Made by a program: the position numbers and the translations under genes. DNA of 40,540 nucleotides from Chitinophaga pinensis (GTDB lineage: Bacteria; Bacteroidota; Bacteroidia; Chitinophagales; Chitinophagaceae). Below the pieces are notes generated by a model, which did no database searches, was not told the DNA's origin, and saw only the letters and a program-made list of their open reading frames with translations. The stretch covers positions 1 through 40,540 of the forward strand of contig CAMBYG010000008.1 of assembly GCA_945872085.1 (NCBI GenBank), given 5' to 3'. This document shows positions 1 through 8,513 of the stretch, in pieces; positions within the stretch are counted from its first letter, which is position 1, and each line of letters starts with the position of its first letter.

Positions 1-1035
1 GCATTTAGTTTAGGTAATACTATCGCTAATCAATTAAGACCAGCACGTTCTCTAACTTCAGAGGTGGGCGTGGAACTTGGTTTATATAAAGATCGTATTT
101 TCTTCGAGGCTACATACTATAAATCATACACGTATGATCAAATTATTTCTGTTCCAACAGCTCCTTCTTCAGGCTTTACTAGTCGTACTATTAACTTAGG
201 TGATGTTGCAAATAGAGGATTAGAAATGGCTTTACGTTTTACACCAGTTCATACCAAATCTGGATTTAAATGGGATGTAAATGCTACATATACGCGTAAC
301 AGAAATGAAGTATTAAGTTTAGCAGATGGCGTTTCTCGTGTTGTAATTGGTGGATTTAGTGGTATGGAAATTGCAGCAGCAGTAGGTAAACCCTTTGGCG
401 CTTTTTATGCAATCGATAATCAAACCGATGCAAATGGTTATGTAGTTGTTGATCAAAATTCTGGATTGCCAAAACCAACAACTAACGCAGTATACAAAGG
501 ATCTTATCAACCGCGTTTCATGGCTTCTTTAGGAACAAATTTAAATTATAAAGGTTTTTCTTTAAATGTTTTATTTGATACTAAACAAGGTGGTGTATTC
601 TTCTCTCGTACAAAAGATATCATGGAATTTGTAGGAACATCTGCTAATACAGAAAATAGAGACGATCAAGTATTCCCTAATTCTGTATATATAGATGCGA
701 ATGGAAATTCAGTTGCCAATACTACTAAATATTCTCCATATGATTATTTTACAAGTGTTGCACCAAATGGTTCGCACATACTAGATGCTAGTTATATCAA
801 ATTAAGAGAAGCTAGTTTAGGCTATACCTTACCATCTAAAATGATGAAAAAAACAGGATTCTCTTCAGCTAAAGTTTCTTTATTTGGTAATAATTTATTT
901 ATCTGGACCTCTAAAGAAAATAGATATGCTGATCCAGAGGTTAACTCAGGGGGAAATTCTGATGAGCAAGGATTAGATTTTTCTGCTCGTCCATCATTAC
1001 GTAATTATGGCATTAGCTTAAAAGTAACTTTCTAA
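1..1035 (+). CDS. SusC/RagA-type TonB-dependent outer membrane transporter, C-terminal part (5' truncated by window)
   Basis: The reading frame is open from the first base of the window, so the gene starts upstream and about 344 C-terminal residues are present. The visible part looks like the distal beta-barrel of a SusC/RagA protein: alternating aromatic strands, a short segment around LRPARSLTSEVGVELG, and a last strand ending in aromatic-rich YGISLKVTF, the usual C-terminal signature of an outer-membrane barrel. SusC proteins import glycans or peptides across the outer membrane using TonB energy and are capped by a SusD lipoprotein. A susD gene follows after 20 bases, which supports the call. 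The plug domain and CarboxypepD_reg-like N-terminus lie outside the window, so the substrate cannot be inferred. Confidence 0.93.
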   Translation, partial: AFSLGNTIANQLRPARSLTSEVGVELGLYKDRIFFEATYYKSYTYDQIISVPTAPSSGFTSRTINLGDVANRGLEMALRFTPVHTKSGFKWDVNATYTRNRNEVLSLADGVSRVVIGGFSGMEIAAAVGKPFGAFYAIDNQTDANGYVVVDQNSGLPKPTTNAVYKGSYQPRFMASLGTNLNYKGFSLNVLFDTKQGGVFFSRTKDIMEFVGTSANTENRDDQVFPNSVYIDANGNSVANTTKYSPYDYFTSVAPNGSHILDASYIKLREASLGYTLPSKMMKKTGFSSAKVSLFGNNLFIWTSKENRYADPEVNSGGNSDEQGLDFSARPSLRNYGISLKVTF

Positions 1036-1055
1036 AAATTTAAAAGAGCATAGAT

Positions 1056-2519
1056 ATGAATACGATTAAAAAAATATCGATTATAGCACTTCTTGGTGCA
1101 AGCGTATTTTCTACAGGATGTAAAAAATTCTTAGATGTAAATACGAATCCAAATGTGGTTTACGGTCCACAGGTTTCTTTGGTTTTACCAAGTGCCCAAA
1201 TGTATGTAGCTTCTGCAGTAGGCTGTAATTTACAAATTAATGGTTCCATCTGGGGTCAGTATTGGACACAGTCGCCTTTGGCTAGTCAATATAAAATATT
1301 AGAACAATATTTTCCAAGTGGTTCTAACTATGACAACTCATGGGGATTAATGTACTCTCAAGCATTACCGGATTTAAAATATGTTGAAAAAACAGGAACA
1401 GCAACTAACTTTAAGCAATACATAGCTATTTCTAAGTTAATGCAAGCCTATATGTTCCAAGTGGCTACAGATGCATGGGGAGATATCCCTTTTTCTGAGT
1501 CTGGCAAAGGTGAAGTTGCTGATGGTGGAATAACTTCCCCTCGTTACGATGCTCAAACATCAGTTTATGATGGTATTATCAAATTAATTACCGATGCTTC
1601 TGCATTAATAAGCGCTACAGATCCAAATAAACCAACAACAGACGATTTGGTTTATGGTGGTAATATGAACAACTGGTTAGCTTTTGCTAACACGCTTAAA
1701 TTAAAAGTATACTTGCGTTTATCAGAAGTAGATTCTGTAAAAGCTAAAGCAGGTATTGCTTCTTTAGGTTCTTCAGCTGTATTTATTACTACAACAAATC
1801 CAGCTCAAATTTCATTTTTAAATGCTGCAGGTGCTTACAATCCACTATATGCAGAAATTGTAGGATTGAATAGAACTCAAAATTTAGTGGCGAGTAAAAC
1901 CGCTGTAGATTATTATAAAAACAATAATGATCCACGTGTTACTAAATTCTATAATGCTACTTCTATTGCTGGTGCAATTGGGTGTCAGCAAGGAAATTAT
2001 AATACTCAAGTAGCTGGCCTAAACTTTCCATCTGATTTAGTAGGTGGCTTAGCTTCTACAACAAATTCTGGTACCGCACCGGTTAAATTGATTTCATCAT
2101 ATGAGAGTTTATTATTGCAAGCAGAGGCTAAAGCTCGAGGATGGATAGTAGGTGGTGGAGATAGTCTAAACTATGCGCAAGCTGTTTCTAATAATTTTAC
2201 TTCTTATGGCTTATTGGCAACAGATGCAGCTACTTATTTAGCTAGTGCAGGTGGTGCATATCCAAGTACAGGAACAAAAACAGCTAAATTAAAAGCTATT
2301 TTGACTCAGAAATGGGCTTGTATGAATGGCAATCAAGGATTTGAAGCTTGGACAGAATGGAGAAGAACGGGATATCCAGATTTCTTTACTGTGTCTACCA
2401 ACTCTTTGATTGGTCAAGTATATCCAGCAAGATTCTTTTATCCTAACGTAGAGGTGACAAGAAACTTAAATTTCCCTGGGCAAAAATTAATTACGGATAA
2501 AGTTTGGTGGGACAAATAA
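1056..2519 (+). CDS. SusD/RagB-family outer membrane lipoprotein (SusD-like_2 type)
   Basis: This 487-residue protein starts with a lipoprotein signal ending in FSTGC, with the lipidated cysteine near residue 22, followed by KKFLDVNTNPN, a typical SusD opening. The helix-rich body, including WGQYWTQSP, the ATDAWGDIPFSE segment and a late W-rich stretch (GFEAWTEWRRTGYPDFF), matches the SusD/RagB group, closest to the SusD-like_2 branch. In the family the protein sits on the cell surface as the lid of the SusC channel and binds the ligand. It follows the susC gene by 20 bases and precedes an Ig-like lipoprotein, so the three are probably one operon. The ligand is unknown; no glycoside hydrolase is visible nearby, so a peptide or other substrate is as likely as a glycan. 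Confidence 0.95.
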   Translation: MNTIKKISIIALLGASVFSTGCKKFLDVNTNPNVVYGPQVSLVLPSAQMYVASAVGCNLQINGSIWGQYWTQSPLASQYKILEQYFPSGSNYDNSWGLMYSQALPDLKYVEKTGTATNFKQYIAISKLMQAYMFQVATDAWGDIPFSESGKGEVADGGITSPRYDAQTSVYDGIIKLITDASALISATDPNKPTTDDLVYGGNMNNWLAFANTLKLKVYLRLSEVDSVKAKAGIASLGSSAVFITTTNPAQISFLNAAGAYNPLYAEIVGLNRTQNLVASKTAVDYYKNNNDPRVTKFYNATSIAGAIGCQQGNYNTQVAGLNFPSDLVGGLASTTNSGTAPVKLISSYESLLLQAEAKARGWIVGGGDSLNYAQAVSNNFTSYGLLATDAATYLASAGGAYPSTGTKTAKLKAILTQKWACMNGNQGFEAWTEWRRTGYPDFFTVSTNSLIGQVYPARFFYPNVEVTRNLNFPGQKLITDKVWWDK

Positions 2520-2547
2520 TTATTAAAATCTTTAAATAAGAAAGACT

Positions 2548-3189
2548 ATGAAAAATATATTAAAATTAAGTATTGTTGCGCTAATTACTTTAGTAGCAGT
2601 AAGCTGTAAAAAAGAATACAGTCAAGTGTCTAGAGTGGTTGTACCTTCTTATCCAACCATTAATTTTCCTAATGGTAAATTTTTTAGCATCAAAGTTGGA
2701 GATCCTACACCTCAAATAGTAGCTAATGCTTACGATTCATCGCTCAAGCAAGCAATGGGCGTAACTTATGACCCTTCAGTAATTGATAATACTACTGCCG
2801 GTTTATATGTAGTACCCGTAACTTCAGAAAAAAATGGCAATGGATATTTTAGTGCAGATGCTGCCTATGTTGCGGTTACTAATATTGATACTGCTGTAAG
2901 TTTAAATGGATCTTGGGATCGTCAAGGATTTACTTCTTTTCAAACATTAACAGAAGTTAAGAACGGTTTATATCAAATAGCAGGTGTAGGAGGAGCAGCT
3001 GCAGCTGTTGGCTATTTGTGCCAAAAGGATAGCACAAGTATTAGTTTCCCAGTTCAGCCAACTGTTTATGGTGACATGTATTTTACTCAAACTTCTTTAA
3101 GAATGATATCTTCTAGAAGAGATACCATGCGATATGTAGTTATTAATGCAGGTTTTGGTACAGCTTTGAGAACATTTATAAAAAGATAA
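2548..3189 (+). CDS. Small surface lipoprotein with Ig-like fold, BT_2262/DUF5012-like
   Basis: This 213-residue protein has a lipobox (LVAVSC, Cys near residue 20) followed by KKEYSQ. The following 80 residues (PSYPTINFPNGKFFSIKVGDP, then a TAGLYVVPVT strand) resemble the Ig-like DUF5011 fold. The second half, from about residue 118 (LNGSWDRQGF), resembles the C-terminal domain found in BT_2262-type Sus lipoproteins. Such proteins often occupy the third position of SusCD units and are thought to help bind the ligand at the surface. It lies 28 bases after susD and 24 bases before an OmpA-family gene. The family assignment is from pattern recognition only; the location call (lipoprotein) is firm, the function is inferred from position. 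Confidence 0.8.
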   Translation: MKNILKLSIVALITLVAVSCKKEYSQVSRVVVPSYPTINFPNGKFFSIKVGDPTPQIVANAYDSSLKQAMGVTYDPSVIDNTTAGLYVVPVTSEKNGNGYFSADAAYVAVTNIDTAVSLNGSWDRQGFTSFQTLTEVKNGLYQIAGVGGAAAAVGYLCQKDSTSISFPVQPTVYGDMYFTQTSLRMISSRRDTMRYVVINAGFGTALRTFIKR

Positions 3190-3213
3190 TTTAAATAAGA
3201 TTAATTAACGATT

Positions 3214-4650
3214 ATGAAAAAATATATTAACACCCTTACGAGCATTGCTTTGTTATTATTGTTAAGTGCTCCTACGTTTGCACAAAGAAGTGGTTTTGGA
3301 ATTCACTTTGGGGGATTTGATTTTTATGGTCCTCAAACAGGGAAATACTTCCGTTCAGAGGTGTATAAACGTAGTTACAACGTAAATAAATTTGGTATTG
3401 AAAATGGTGGTTTTGATACTACCTTAACCAAAAATTTAAAATGGAGCCCATTAGCGAAAGCTAGCATGTGGTGGGAAGTTAATGATGTTATTGATTTAAA
3501 TATGGGATTATCTGTAGGTTCTTTAGAATATCCTACTGATCGTCCTGATAATGTTTATATTAACAAGCAATTAAACAATATCTCGGGTACTAAAAAAGAA
3601 AAAATTCTTTTGGAATATGATGCACACATCAATTTCAATTTAGTTCCAAAAAATCAATTTGTATTTGCGCCTTATTTATTCACTGGTTTCACTGCATCTT
3701 ATCATGATGTGTTTTTTGGAGCTAATCTTCCAATTGGTGTTGGTGCTAATATTCGTTTAGGCAAATCAAACGATATATATTTAAATGTCGAATCTGCTTA
3801 TAAAATTGCTGCAACTGATAATGATCAAAATCACTTACAACATACAGTTGGTTTTGTTTACTTCTATAAAAAAGGGTATAAAGCACCAGTTAAAGAAGTA
3901 GTTATGCCTACTTTGCCAGTAGTGGTAGCGCCTATTGAGCAACCTAAAATTCTTGATGCTGATAAAGATGGTATTAATGATGATGTTGATCAATGTCCTA
4001 CAATAGCAGGACCAGCTAAATTTAATGGTTGCCCAGATACAGACAATGACGGTATTGCAGATAACAAAGACACTTGTCCGTTAGTAGCAGGTTTAGCTGC
4101 ATTTAACGGTTGCCCAGATACCGATGCTGATGGCATAGCAGATAATACAGATGCTTGTCCGTATGTAGCAGGTGTATCACAAAGAAACGGTTGTCCAATT
4201 CCAGATACCGATGGTGATGGATTAAATGATGAGCAAGATAAATGTCCTACGGTGTACTCTAAAGTAAATAACGGTTGCCCTGAAATTAAGAAAGAAATTA
4301 TTGAGCGTGTTAATAGAGCTGCAAAATCAATTTATTTTGAAACAGGTAATTCAATTTTAAAACCTATTTCTTTTAAAGATTTAGATGCATTAGTTACCAT
4401 TTTAAATGCAGATGCTACTTTGCGTGTTGACATTGGTGGACATACCGATAACGCTGGTACAGAAGAAGGAAATGTAACCTTATCTCACGATAGAGCAAAG
4501 GCGGTTAATGATTATTTAATCTCTAAAGGTATTGCACACGAACGCTTAACTTATGATGGATATGGCTCTAGCAAACCAGTAAATAAAAATATTTCTGCTG
4601 CTGATAAAGCTCAAAATCGTCGCACAGAATTAAACTTAAGAAATTACTAG
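3214..4650 (+). CDS. OmpA-family outer membrane protein with thrombospondin type 3 repeats
   Basis: The 478-residue product has a signal peptide (hydrophobic stretch ending APTFAQ). Residues about 25-225 form a putative outer-membrane beta-barrel. Residues about 247-358 hold four calcium-binding TSP3-type repeats of the pattern DxDxDGxxDxxDxCP, each ending in NGCP. Residues about 365-478 form an OmpA C-terminal peptidoglycan-binding domain, with the signature GGHTDNAGTEEGN and the final AQNRRTEL motif. It probably tethers the outer membrane to peptidoglycan. It follows the Sus lipoprotein gene by 24 bases and ends just before a strong terminator, so it may be the last gene of the Sus operon, which is not a standard arrangement. 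It may also have its own promoter; I see no clear -7 box in the short gap. Confidence 0.93.
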   Translation: MKKYINTLTSIALLLLLSAPTFAQRSGFGIHFGGFDFYGPQTGKYFRSEVYKRSYNVNKFGIENGGFDTTLTKNLKWSPLAKASMWWEVNDVIDLNMGLSVGSLEYPTDRPDNVYINKQLNNISGTKKEKILLEYDAHINFNLVPKNQFVFAPYLFTGFTASYHDVFFGANLPIGVGANIRLGKSNDIYLNVESAYKIAATDNDQNHLQHTVGFVYFYKKGYKAPVKEVVMPTLPVVVAPIEQPKILDADKDGINDDVDQCPTIAGPAKFNGCPDTDNDGIADNKDTCPLVAGLAAFNGCPDTDADGIADNTDACPYVAGVSQRNGCPIPDTDGDGLNDEQDKCPTVYSKVNNGCPEIKKEIIERVNRAAKSIYFETGNSILKPISFKDLDALVTILNADATLRVDIGGHTDNAGTEEGNVTLSHDRAKAVNDYLISKGIAHERLTYDGYGSSKPVNKNISAADKAQNRRTELNLRNY

Positions 4651-4670
4651 TCATTTATTAAAAATGAATA

Positions 4671-4702
4671 AAAAGGGTTGACTAATTGGTCAACCCTTTT
4701 TT
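4671..4702 (+). terminator. Rho-independent terminator of the Sus/OmpA unit
   Basis: A perfect 12-bp stem (4671-4682 with 4689-4700) has a 6-base loop, an A-run on its left and a T-run on its right. It lies 20 bases after the OmpA-family stop codon. Confidence 0.93.
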
Positions 4703-4715
4703 AATTTTATTATAC

Positions 4716-4723
4716 TAATTTTG
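4716..4723 (+). promoter_or_regulatory. Bacteroidota -7 box (TAATTTTG) of the hddC-like gene
   Basis: This octamer matches TAnnTTTG and ends only 7 bases before the ATG at 4731. Transcription would start at or within a few bases of the start codon. No TTG was found at the usual -33 distance. Confidence 0.55.
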
Positions 4724-4730
4724 AGTACTT

Positions 4731-5432
4731 ATGCAAGCCATCATTTTAGCCGGGGGAAAAGGTACTCGATTGCAAACTATTTTAAATGAGGTACCTAAAG
4801 CCTTAGCAAGTATAGGGCATAAACCTTTTCTAGATTATTTAATTAAGTTTTTAAATCAGCAAGGTATAACACATTTCATATTTTCATTAGGTTATCAGCA
4901 TCAGCAAATAGTTGATTATTTAAATGCTAAAGAGAAAACATGGACCTATACCTGTGTTATTGAAGAACAAGCATTGGGTACAGGTGGTGCTGTAAAAAAG
5001 GCACTAGCGTCAGCAACAGATCCAAATGTGTGGGTTATAAATGCAGATACCTACCTGCAAATTAACTTAACCGAGATGTATCAACAGCATTTAAATAATA
5101 AAGCTGCTGCAACAATTGCCTTAAAAGAAATGCACAACTTTGATAGATATGGTTTAATTCAAATTGACCATAATAATTCTGTAATTTCTTTTGAAGAAAA
5201 ACAACCTTGTGAAAAGGGTTTAATAAATGCTGGTTTTTTTATTGTGAATAAAGAATATTATGCAAATGCTACATTAGATAAAGCGGTCTTTTCTATAGAG
5301 AAAGATTTTTTCGAAATACAATTATCTAATAAATCAATCTATGGATTTCAAACAGATGGATTTTTTATAGATATCGGCATACCAGAAGATTTTGAAAGAG
5401 CACAACACGTATTACCTAATTTAACTTTATAG
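4731..5432 (+). CDS. hddC: Nucleotidyltransferase, D-glycero-D-manno-heptose 1-phosphate guanylyltransferase-like (HddC family)
   Basis: This 233-residue NTP_transferase protein carries the nucleotide-binding loop AGGKGTR (residues 7-13) followed by a VPKALA sugar-phosphate motif. GTGGAVKKA and WVINADTY (metal-binding Asp) follow, then FDRYG, FEEK, GLINAGFF and a C-terminal FIDIGIPEDFERAQ. This combination is typical of HddC-like enzymes, which make GDP-heptose from heptose 1-phosphate for surface polysaccharide. Substrate choice cannot be fixed by eye; a MurNAc/GlcNAc 1-phosphate uridylyltransferase (MurU-like) is the main alternative. No other heptose genes (gmhA, hddA, gmhB) are present in the window. 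A promoter box lies 7 bases upstream. Its stop codon overlaps by 6 bases the end of the facing M28 gene. Confidence 0.8.
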   Translation: MQAIILAGGKGTRLQTILNEVPKALASIGHKPFLDYLIKFLNQQGITHFIFSLGYQHQQIVDYLNAKEKTWTYTCVIEEQALGTGGAVKKALASATDPNVWVINADTYLQINLTEMYQQHLNNKAAATIALKEMHNFDRYGLIQIDHNNSVISFEEKQPCEKGLINAGFFIVNKEYYANATLDKAVFSIEKDFFEIQLSNKSIYGFQTDGFFIDIGIPEDFERAQHVLPNLTL

Positions 5433-6686
5433 CTTGCTATAAAATTGTATTAGTAAATTATAAAGGCCTTCAATATTATTTAAACTCAATTCTTTTGCTT
5501 GGTCATATACATCATGATAATATCCTTTGCCACCATTCGTATACATAAAGAAAGAAGGTATGTTTTTTTCGCTAAAAAAATAATGATCGCTAATAGCAGC
5601 TTTACCCCTACTACGTATTTCAGGTAGTAAATCTACTTGCTTATTTATACTGTTAAGCAAATCGAATTGATATTTAAAAACACTGCCATTCACTACCGTA
5701 ATTCCATTTGTAGCATCTCCAGCAATATCAATATTTGTAAGGAATTTAATTTTTTTTAAATTGATTAAAGGATGTTCTACAAAATAATGCGACCCTAGCA
5801 AACCGACCTCTTCGCCACTAAAGGCAATAAAGACCATGGTGTATTTATTATTTTTAATTTTTTTATAGTTATTAGCCAGCGCAAGCAATAAAGCAGTTCC
5901 AGAAGCATTGTCGCTAGCTCCTGGGAAATAAGTAGCACTTCCCATTTTGCCTAGGTGATCATAATGTGCTGAGTACACTAAAATAGAATCGCTAATGCCC
6001 GGAATAATAGCAACAACATTTTTCTGTTTTATCTTACGAACTAATTGTTGATCTACATCTATTTTTATAGTTGTTGTATGTGCATCTAAAAGATCCGACT
6101 TTATGTTGATTACACCTGCTTTGTAATTATAATCTGCAACGTCCCATATTAGTTTTTTAGTACTTGGAATTATAAAGAGGCCTTCTGGTAACATTGCTAA
6201 TAAATCATCTTTCTTGATTGCAAGATTTTTTATAGCCAACTCAAAACTATCTAGAACATACGCATATCTCTTTTCGCTTAAGCTATCAAAAAGTATTTTT
6301 ATACGATCTCTATATTTAAGCTTATTTAAAGATATATGCTTCAATAATATATTGTCAAAATGCCCTTTAGCACTTGCTGCATCTATTAAGAAGTCTATGC
6401 CTGGCTTTAGCGCTATGCTATCGTTAAGTACCACCTGCATGCTTTTCGGAAAAGTATTTACATTAAATCGATAATTTTGATGCATTATATTCTTTTTCTC
6501 AATACCGATCAATTCAAAGTAATTCGTGATATATTCGGCAGCCTTTAAGCAACCCTTATCTATGTAGCCTCTCCCAGCATAATAAGGACTACAAAGGGTG
6601 TCTATAGTGGATTTTAATTCCCGATGTATTTGTGCACTTAAGCTTAACGTGCAGAGCAAAGAGACTATAAAAAAAACTGTACGCAT
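5427..6686 (-). CDS. Secreted M28-family zinc peptidase
   Basis: The 419-residue product has an N-terminal signal peptide (FFIVSLLCTLSLSAQ). Its C-terminal half is an M28 aminopeptidase domain with the expected two-zinc ligand set visible: H241 (in SAHYDHLG), D259 (in GASDNASG), E292/E293 (GEEVGLLGS), D320 (NIDIAGD) and H391 (GYYHDVYD). These enzymes remove N-terminal residues from peptides or have related amidohydrolase activity, here in the periplasm or outside the cell. The N-terminal 220 residues are divergent and show no clear PA domain. The start lies 1 base after the stop of the DUF3108 gene, so it is translated from the same message as that gene and the membrane protein before it. Confidence 0.92.
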   Translation of the reverse strand: MRTVFFIVSLLCTLSLSAQIHRELKSTIDTLCSPYYAGRGYIDKGCLKAAEYITNYFELIGIEKKNIMHQNYRFNVNTFPKSMQVVLNDSIALKPGIDFLIDAASAKGHFDNILLKHISLNKLKYRDRIKILFDSLSEKRYAYVLDSFELAIKNLAIKKDDLLAMLPEGLFIIPSTKKLIWDVADYNYKAGVINIKSDLLDAHTTTIKIDVDQQLVRKIKQKNVVAIIPGISDSILVYSAHYDHLGKMGSATYFPGASDNASGTALLLALANNYKKIKNNKYTMVFIAFSGEEVGLLGSHYFVEHPLINLKKIKFLTNIDIAGDATNGITVVNGSVFKYQFDLLNSINKQVDLLPEIRSRGKAAISDHYFFSEKNIPSFFMYTNGGKGYYHDVYDQAKELSLNNIEGLYNLLIQFYSKL

Positions 6687-6687
6687 C

Positions 6688-7476
6688 TTAGTTCTTGGAA
6701 ATTAAACTGGTGAAAGGATATTTTAGATTAGAAAAATTCATTAAATCTACTTTAATACTACCAACAGAAATTGGGCTATTTATTCTAACAGGTACATGAT
6801 TAGCATCGTCGCTTACCCATACCGTCATAGCATCACCTTCTTTGAAAATAGTGCCTGCAACTAAGGTTGGTGAAAATTTTATACTATTAAAAGTTCCATA
6901 CCTTGTTTTTATTTTTTCTTTTCCCAGGTAAGTAAGATAAATAGGGAAAACTTGGTCATCTAAAAACATATTAAAGAAAACCTTTTCGCCTTTTTTCTTA
7001 CCTCTAAAATCGATGTTTCTTGCATAATAGATAGAAGACAAAACATCTTGAGCACATTTTGGTATTTTAAATGTCCCATTGGTACTAGTTGCTTTACTTT
7101 CTGCATGATTAAATAGAACATGGTTATAAATTTTATAGCCCCCTTCATTTACATTTCTAATAAACTTGATTGGAACTAATTCATTTGCATCCATATAGGT
7201 TTCATAACGATCACGTACTTTAAATATCCAATCATAGGAAGGGTAAGTTTTGCCATCGCCAATAATGTGAAAGATTTCTTTATTATTATAGGTTTCTTTT
7301 GAGGTGGTAAAACTCACTTCTCCTGCATGTACCCAAATAAAACTTACATTGTAATATACATGGTATAGAACAGATTCATTTTCTTTAAAACAAATGCTTG
7401 GAAATCTACAGCTCTCCTGAGCCTGTAGCATTTTACTAAATAATACTAAAAGAAAAGTACTAATAAGAAGACGCAT
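6688..7476 (-). CDS. DUF3108 domain-containing exported protein
   Basis: This 262-residue protein has a signal peptide ending near LQAQ. The body contains the DUF3108 features I recognise: an early LxYxVYYN-type strand with VHAGEVSF, a DRYETYMD strand, then KFSPTLVAGTIFKEGDAMTVWVSDDANHVPVRI spread across the C-terminal half (quoted here as its conserved order VAGTIF, WVSDD, PVRI). DUF3108 proteins are periplasmic beta-rich proteins of unknown function. Its first 17 bases overlap the end of the upstream membrane protein gene and its stop is 1 base from the M28 start, so the three form a tightly coupled operon. No further function can be inferred. Confidence 0.88.
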   Translation of the reverse strand: MRLLISTFLLVLFSKMLQAQESCRFPSICFKENESVLYHVYYNVSFIWVHAGEVSFTTSKETYNNKEIFHIIGDGKTYPSYDWIFKVRDRYETYMDANELVPIKFIRNVNEGGYKIYNHVLFNHAESKATSTNGTFKIPKCAQDVLSSIYYARNIDFRGKKKGEKVFFNMFLDDQVFPIYLTYLGKEKIKTRYGTFNSIKFSPTLVAGTIFKEGDAMTVWVSDDANHVPVRINSPISVGSIKVDLMNFSNLKYPFTSLISKN

Positions 7477-8449
7477 ATATTTTATTATTAGGCTTTTTTA
7501 TTAAAAACAGTGTGGCACCAATTATAGCTGGTATAACAATATTGATCAGCCAAAGACTCGTTATAGCTATTGCTATCTTCCAGCTCTCAAAGGCTATACA
7601 AGAAAATAAAAATAGTCCCCATTTATTGCGTATCCCCAGTTCTGCATAGGCTATACTAGGTATTATGGTCATACCCCAAAAATAAATAATGCAAATTAGA
7701 AAAATTTGTATTTGATCTCCTTGCATCTTTGCAGATCGTACCAATAAAAATAATTGCAACGTATAAATAAGGCATTTCAAAATAGACCATATTATAGTAG
7801 AAAAATATAGTTTTCTAGGTATAGTACGCATCACTTTTATGTATTGCTTTATTTTTCTCAAGTATTTTATATTTGATAATTTAATACTAAGCCATTCCAA
7901 TTTAAAATATAAAACTGTTATTACGATTAGGATAAATGTGTTTATAACGAATAGCAATTCAAAAATTGATCCTAAATTATTTTGAACTATTTTTAACAAA
8001 GCTATTTGGCTACAAAATAGTACGGCAAGCGTTTGAGCAGTAGCACCCATAATACTTAGGCTAATACTTCCATAAGTAAGTTTACTTTTTAAGGATAAAA
8101 TTCGAGCTGGATAATCTCCAATTCTATTAGGAGTTATAAAAGATGCAGCTTGCCCAAGCATTACGCTCATAGTTGCTTGTTTCCATGAAACAGGATTTTG
8201 AGAGTCGAGCAATTGTTTCCACTTAATGATTTCTATGCTACTAGAAATGAATAGTAGTATTATAACTAAATAGAAGACACCGGTTGTTTGCCCAATAAAT
8301 TGCCCAAAAGATGCACTTGTAATGGTGTCATTTGAAGCAATAGTATAGGCAATATGGCTTAATAGGGCAATGCCAATTAGTAAACCAAAGAAAGACCTGA
8401 CTACTTGTTTGTTATATTTCATGATCTTATAATAGCGAAATAAAAACAA
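7460..8449 (-). CDS. Lysylphosphatidylglycerol synthase TM-region/flippase-like integral membrane protein (PF03706 type)
   Basis: About 329 residues with eight or so hydrophobic segments over the whole length. The stretch TPNRIGDYPARILSL near residue 100 matches the conserved TPGRxGE-type loop of the LPG_synthase_TM/AglD (UPF0104) family. Members include membrane parts of lipid-modifying enzymes and lipid or glycolipid flippase-like proteins; the soluble aminoacyl transferase domain of MprF is absent, so this is a stand-alone membrane unit. Two starts are possible: the ATG at 8449, or a second ATG at 8422 giving MKYNKQ. A weak -7-like box (8458-8465 on the reverse strand) would leave only a few leader bases for the first, so 8422 may be the true one. 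It overlaps the DUF3108 gene by 17 bases. Confidence 0.82.
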   Translation of the reverse strand: MFLFRYYKIMKYNKQVVRSFFGLLIGIALLSHIAYTIASNDTITSASFGQFIGQTTGVFYLVIILLFISSSIEIIKWKQLLDSQNPVSWKQATMSVMLGQAASFITPNRIGDYPARILSLKSKLTYGSISLSIMGATAQTLAVLFCSQIALLKIVQNNLGSIFELLFVINTFILIVITVLYFKLEWLSIKLSNIKYLRKIKQYIKVMRTIPRKLYFSTIIWSILKCLIYTLQLFLLVRSAKMQGDQIQIFLICIIYFWGMTIIPSIAYAELGIRNKWGLFLFSCIAFESWKIAIAITSLWLINIVIPAIIGATLFLIKKPNNKIYASSY

Positions 8450-8513
8450 TTTACATTAAAAAGTATAGCTAAAAAAATCTTACTTTGTAGTGCAATTAAT
8501 TTTAACATATTCA

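Noticed and set aside
8490-8513. GTG start for ruvC at 8490
   Set aside because: It adds eight residues that RuvC proteins do not have. The TTG at 8514 gives the standard MKTNDKIILGIDPGT opening.
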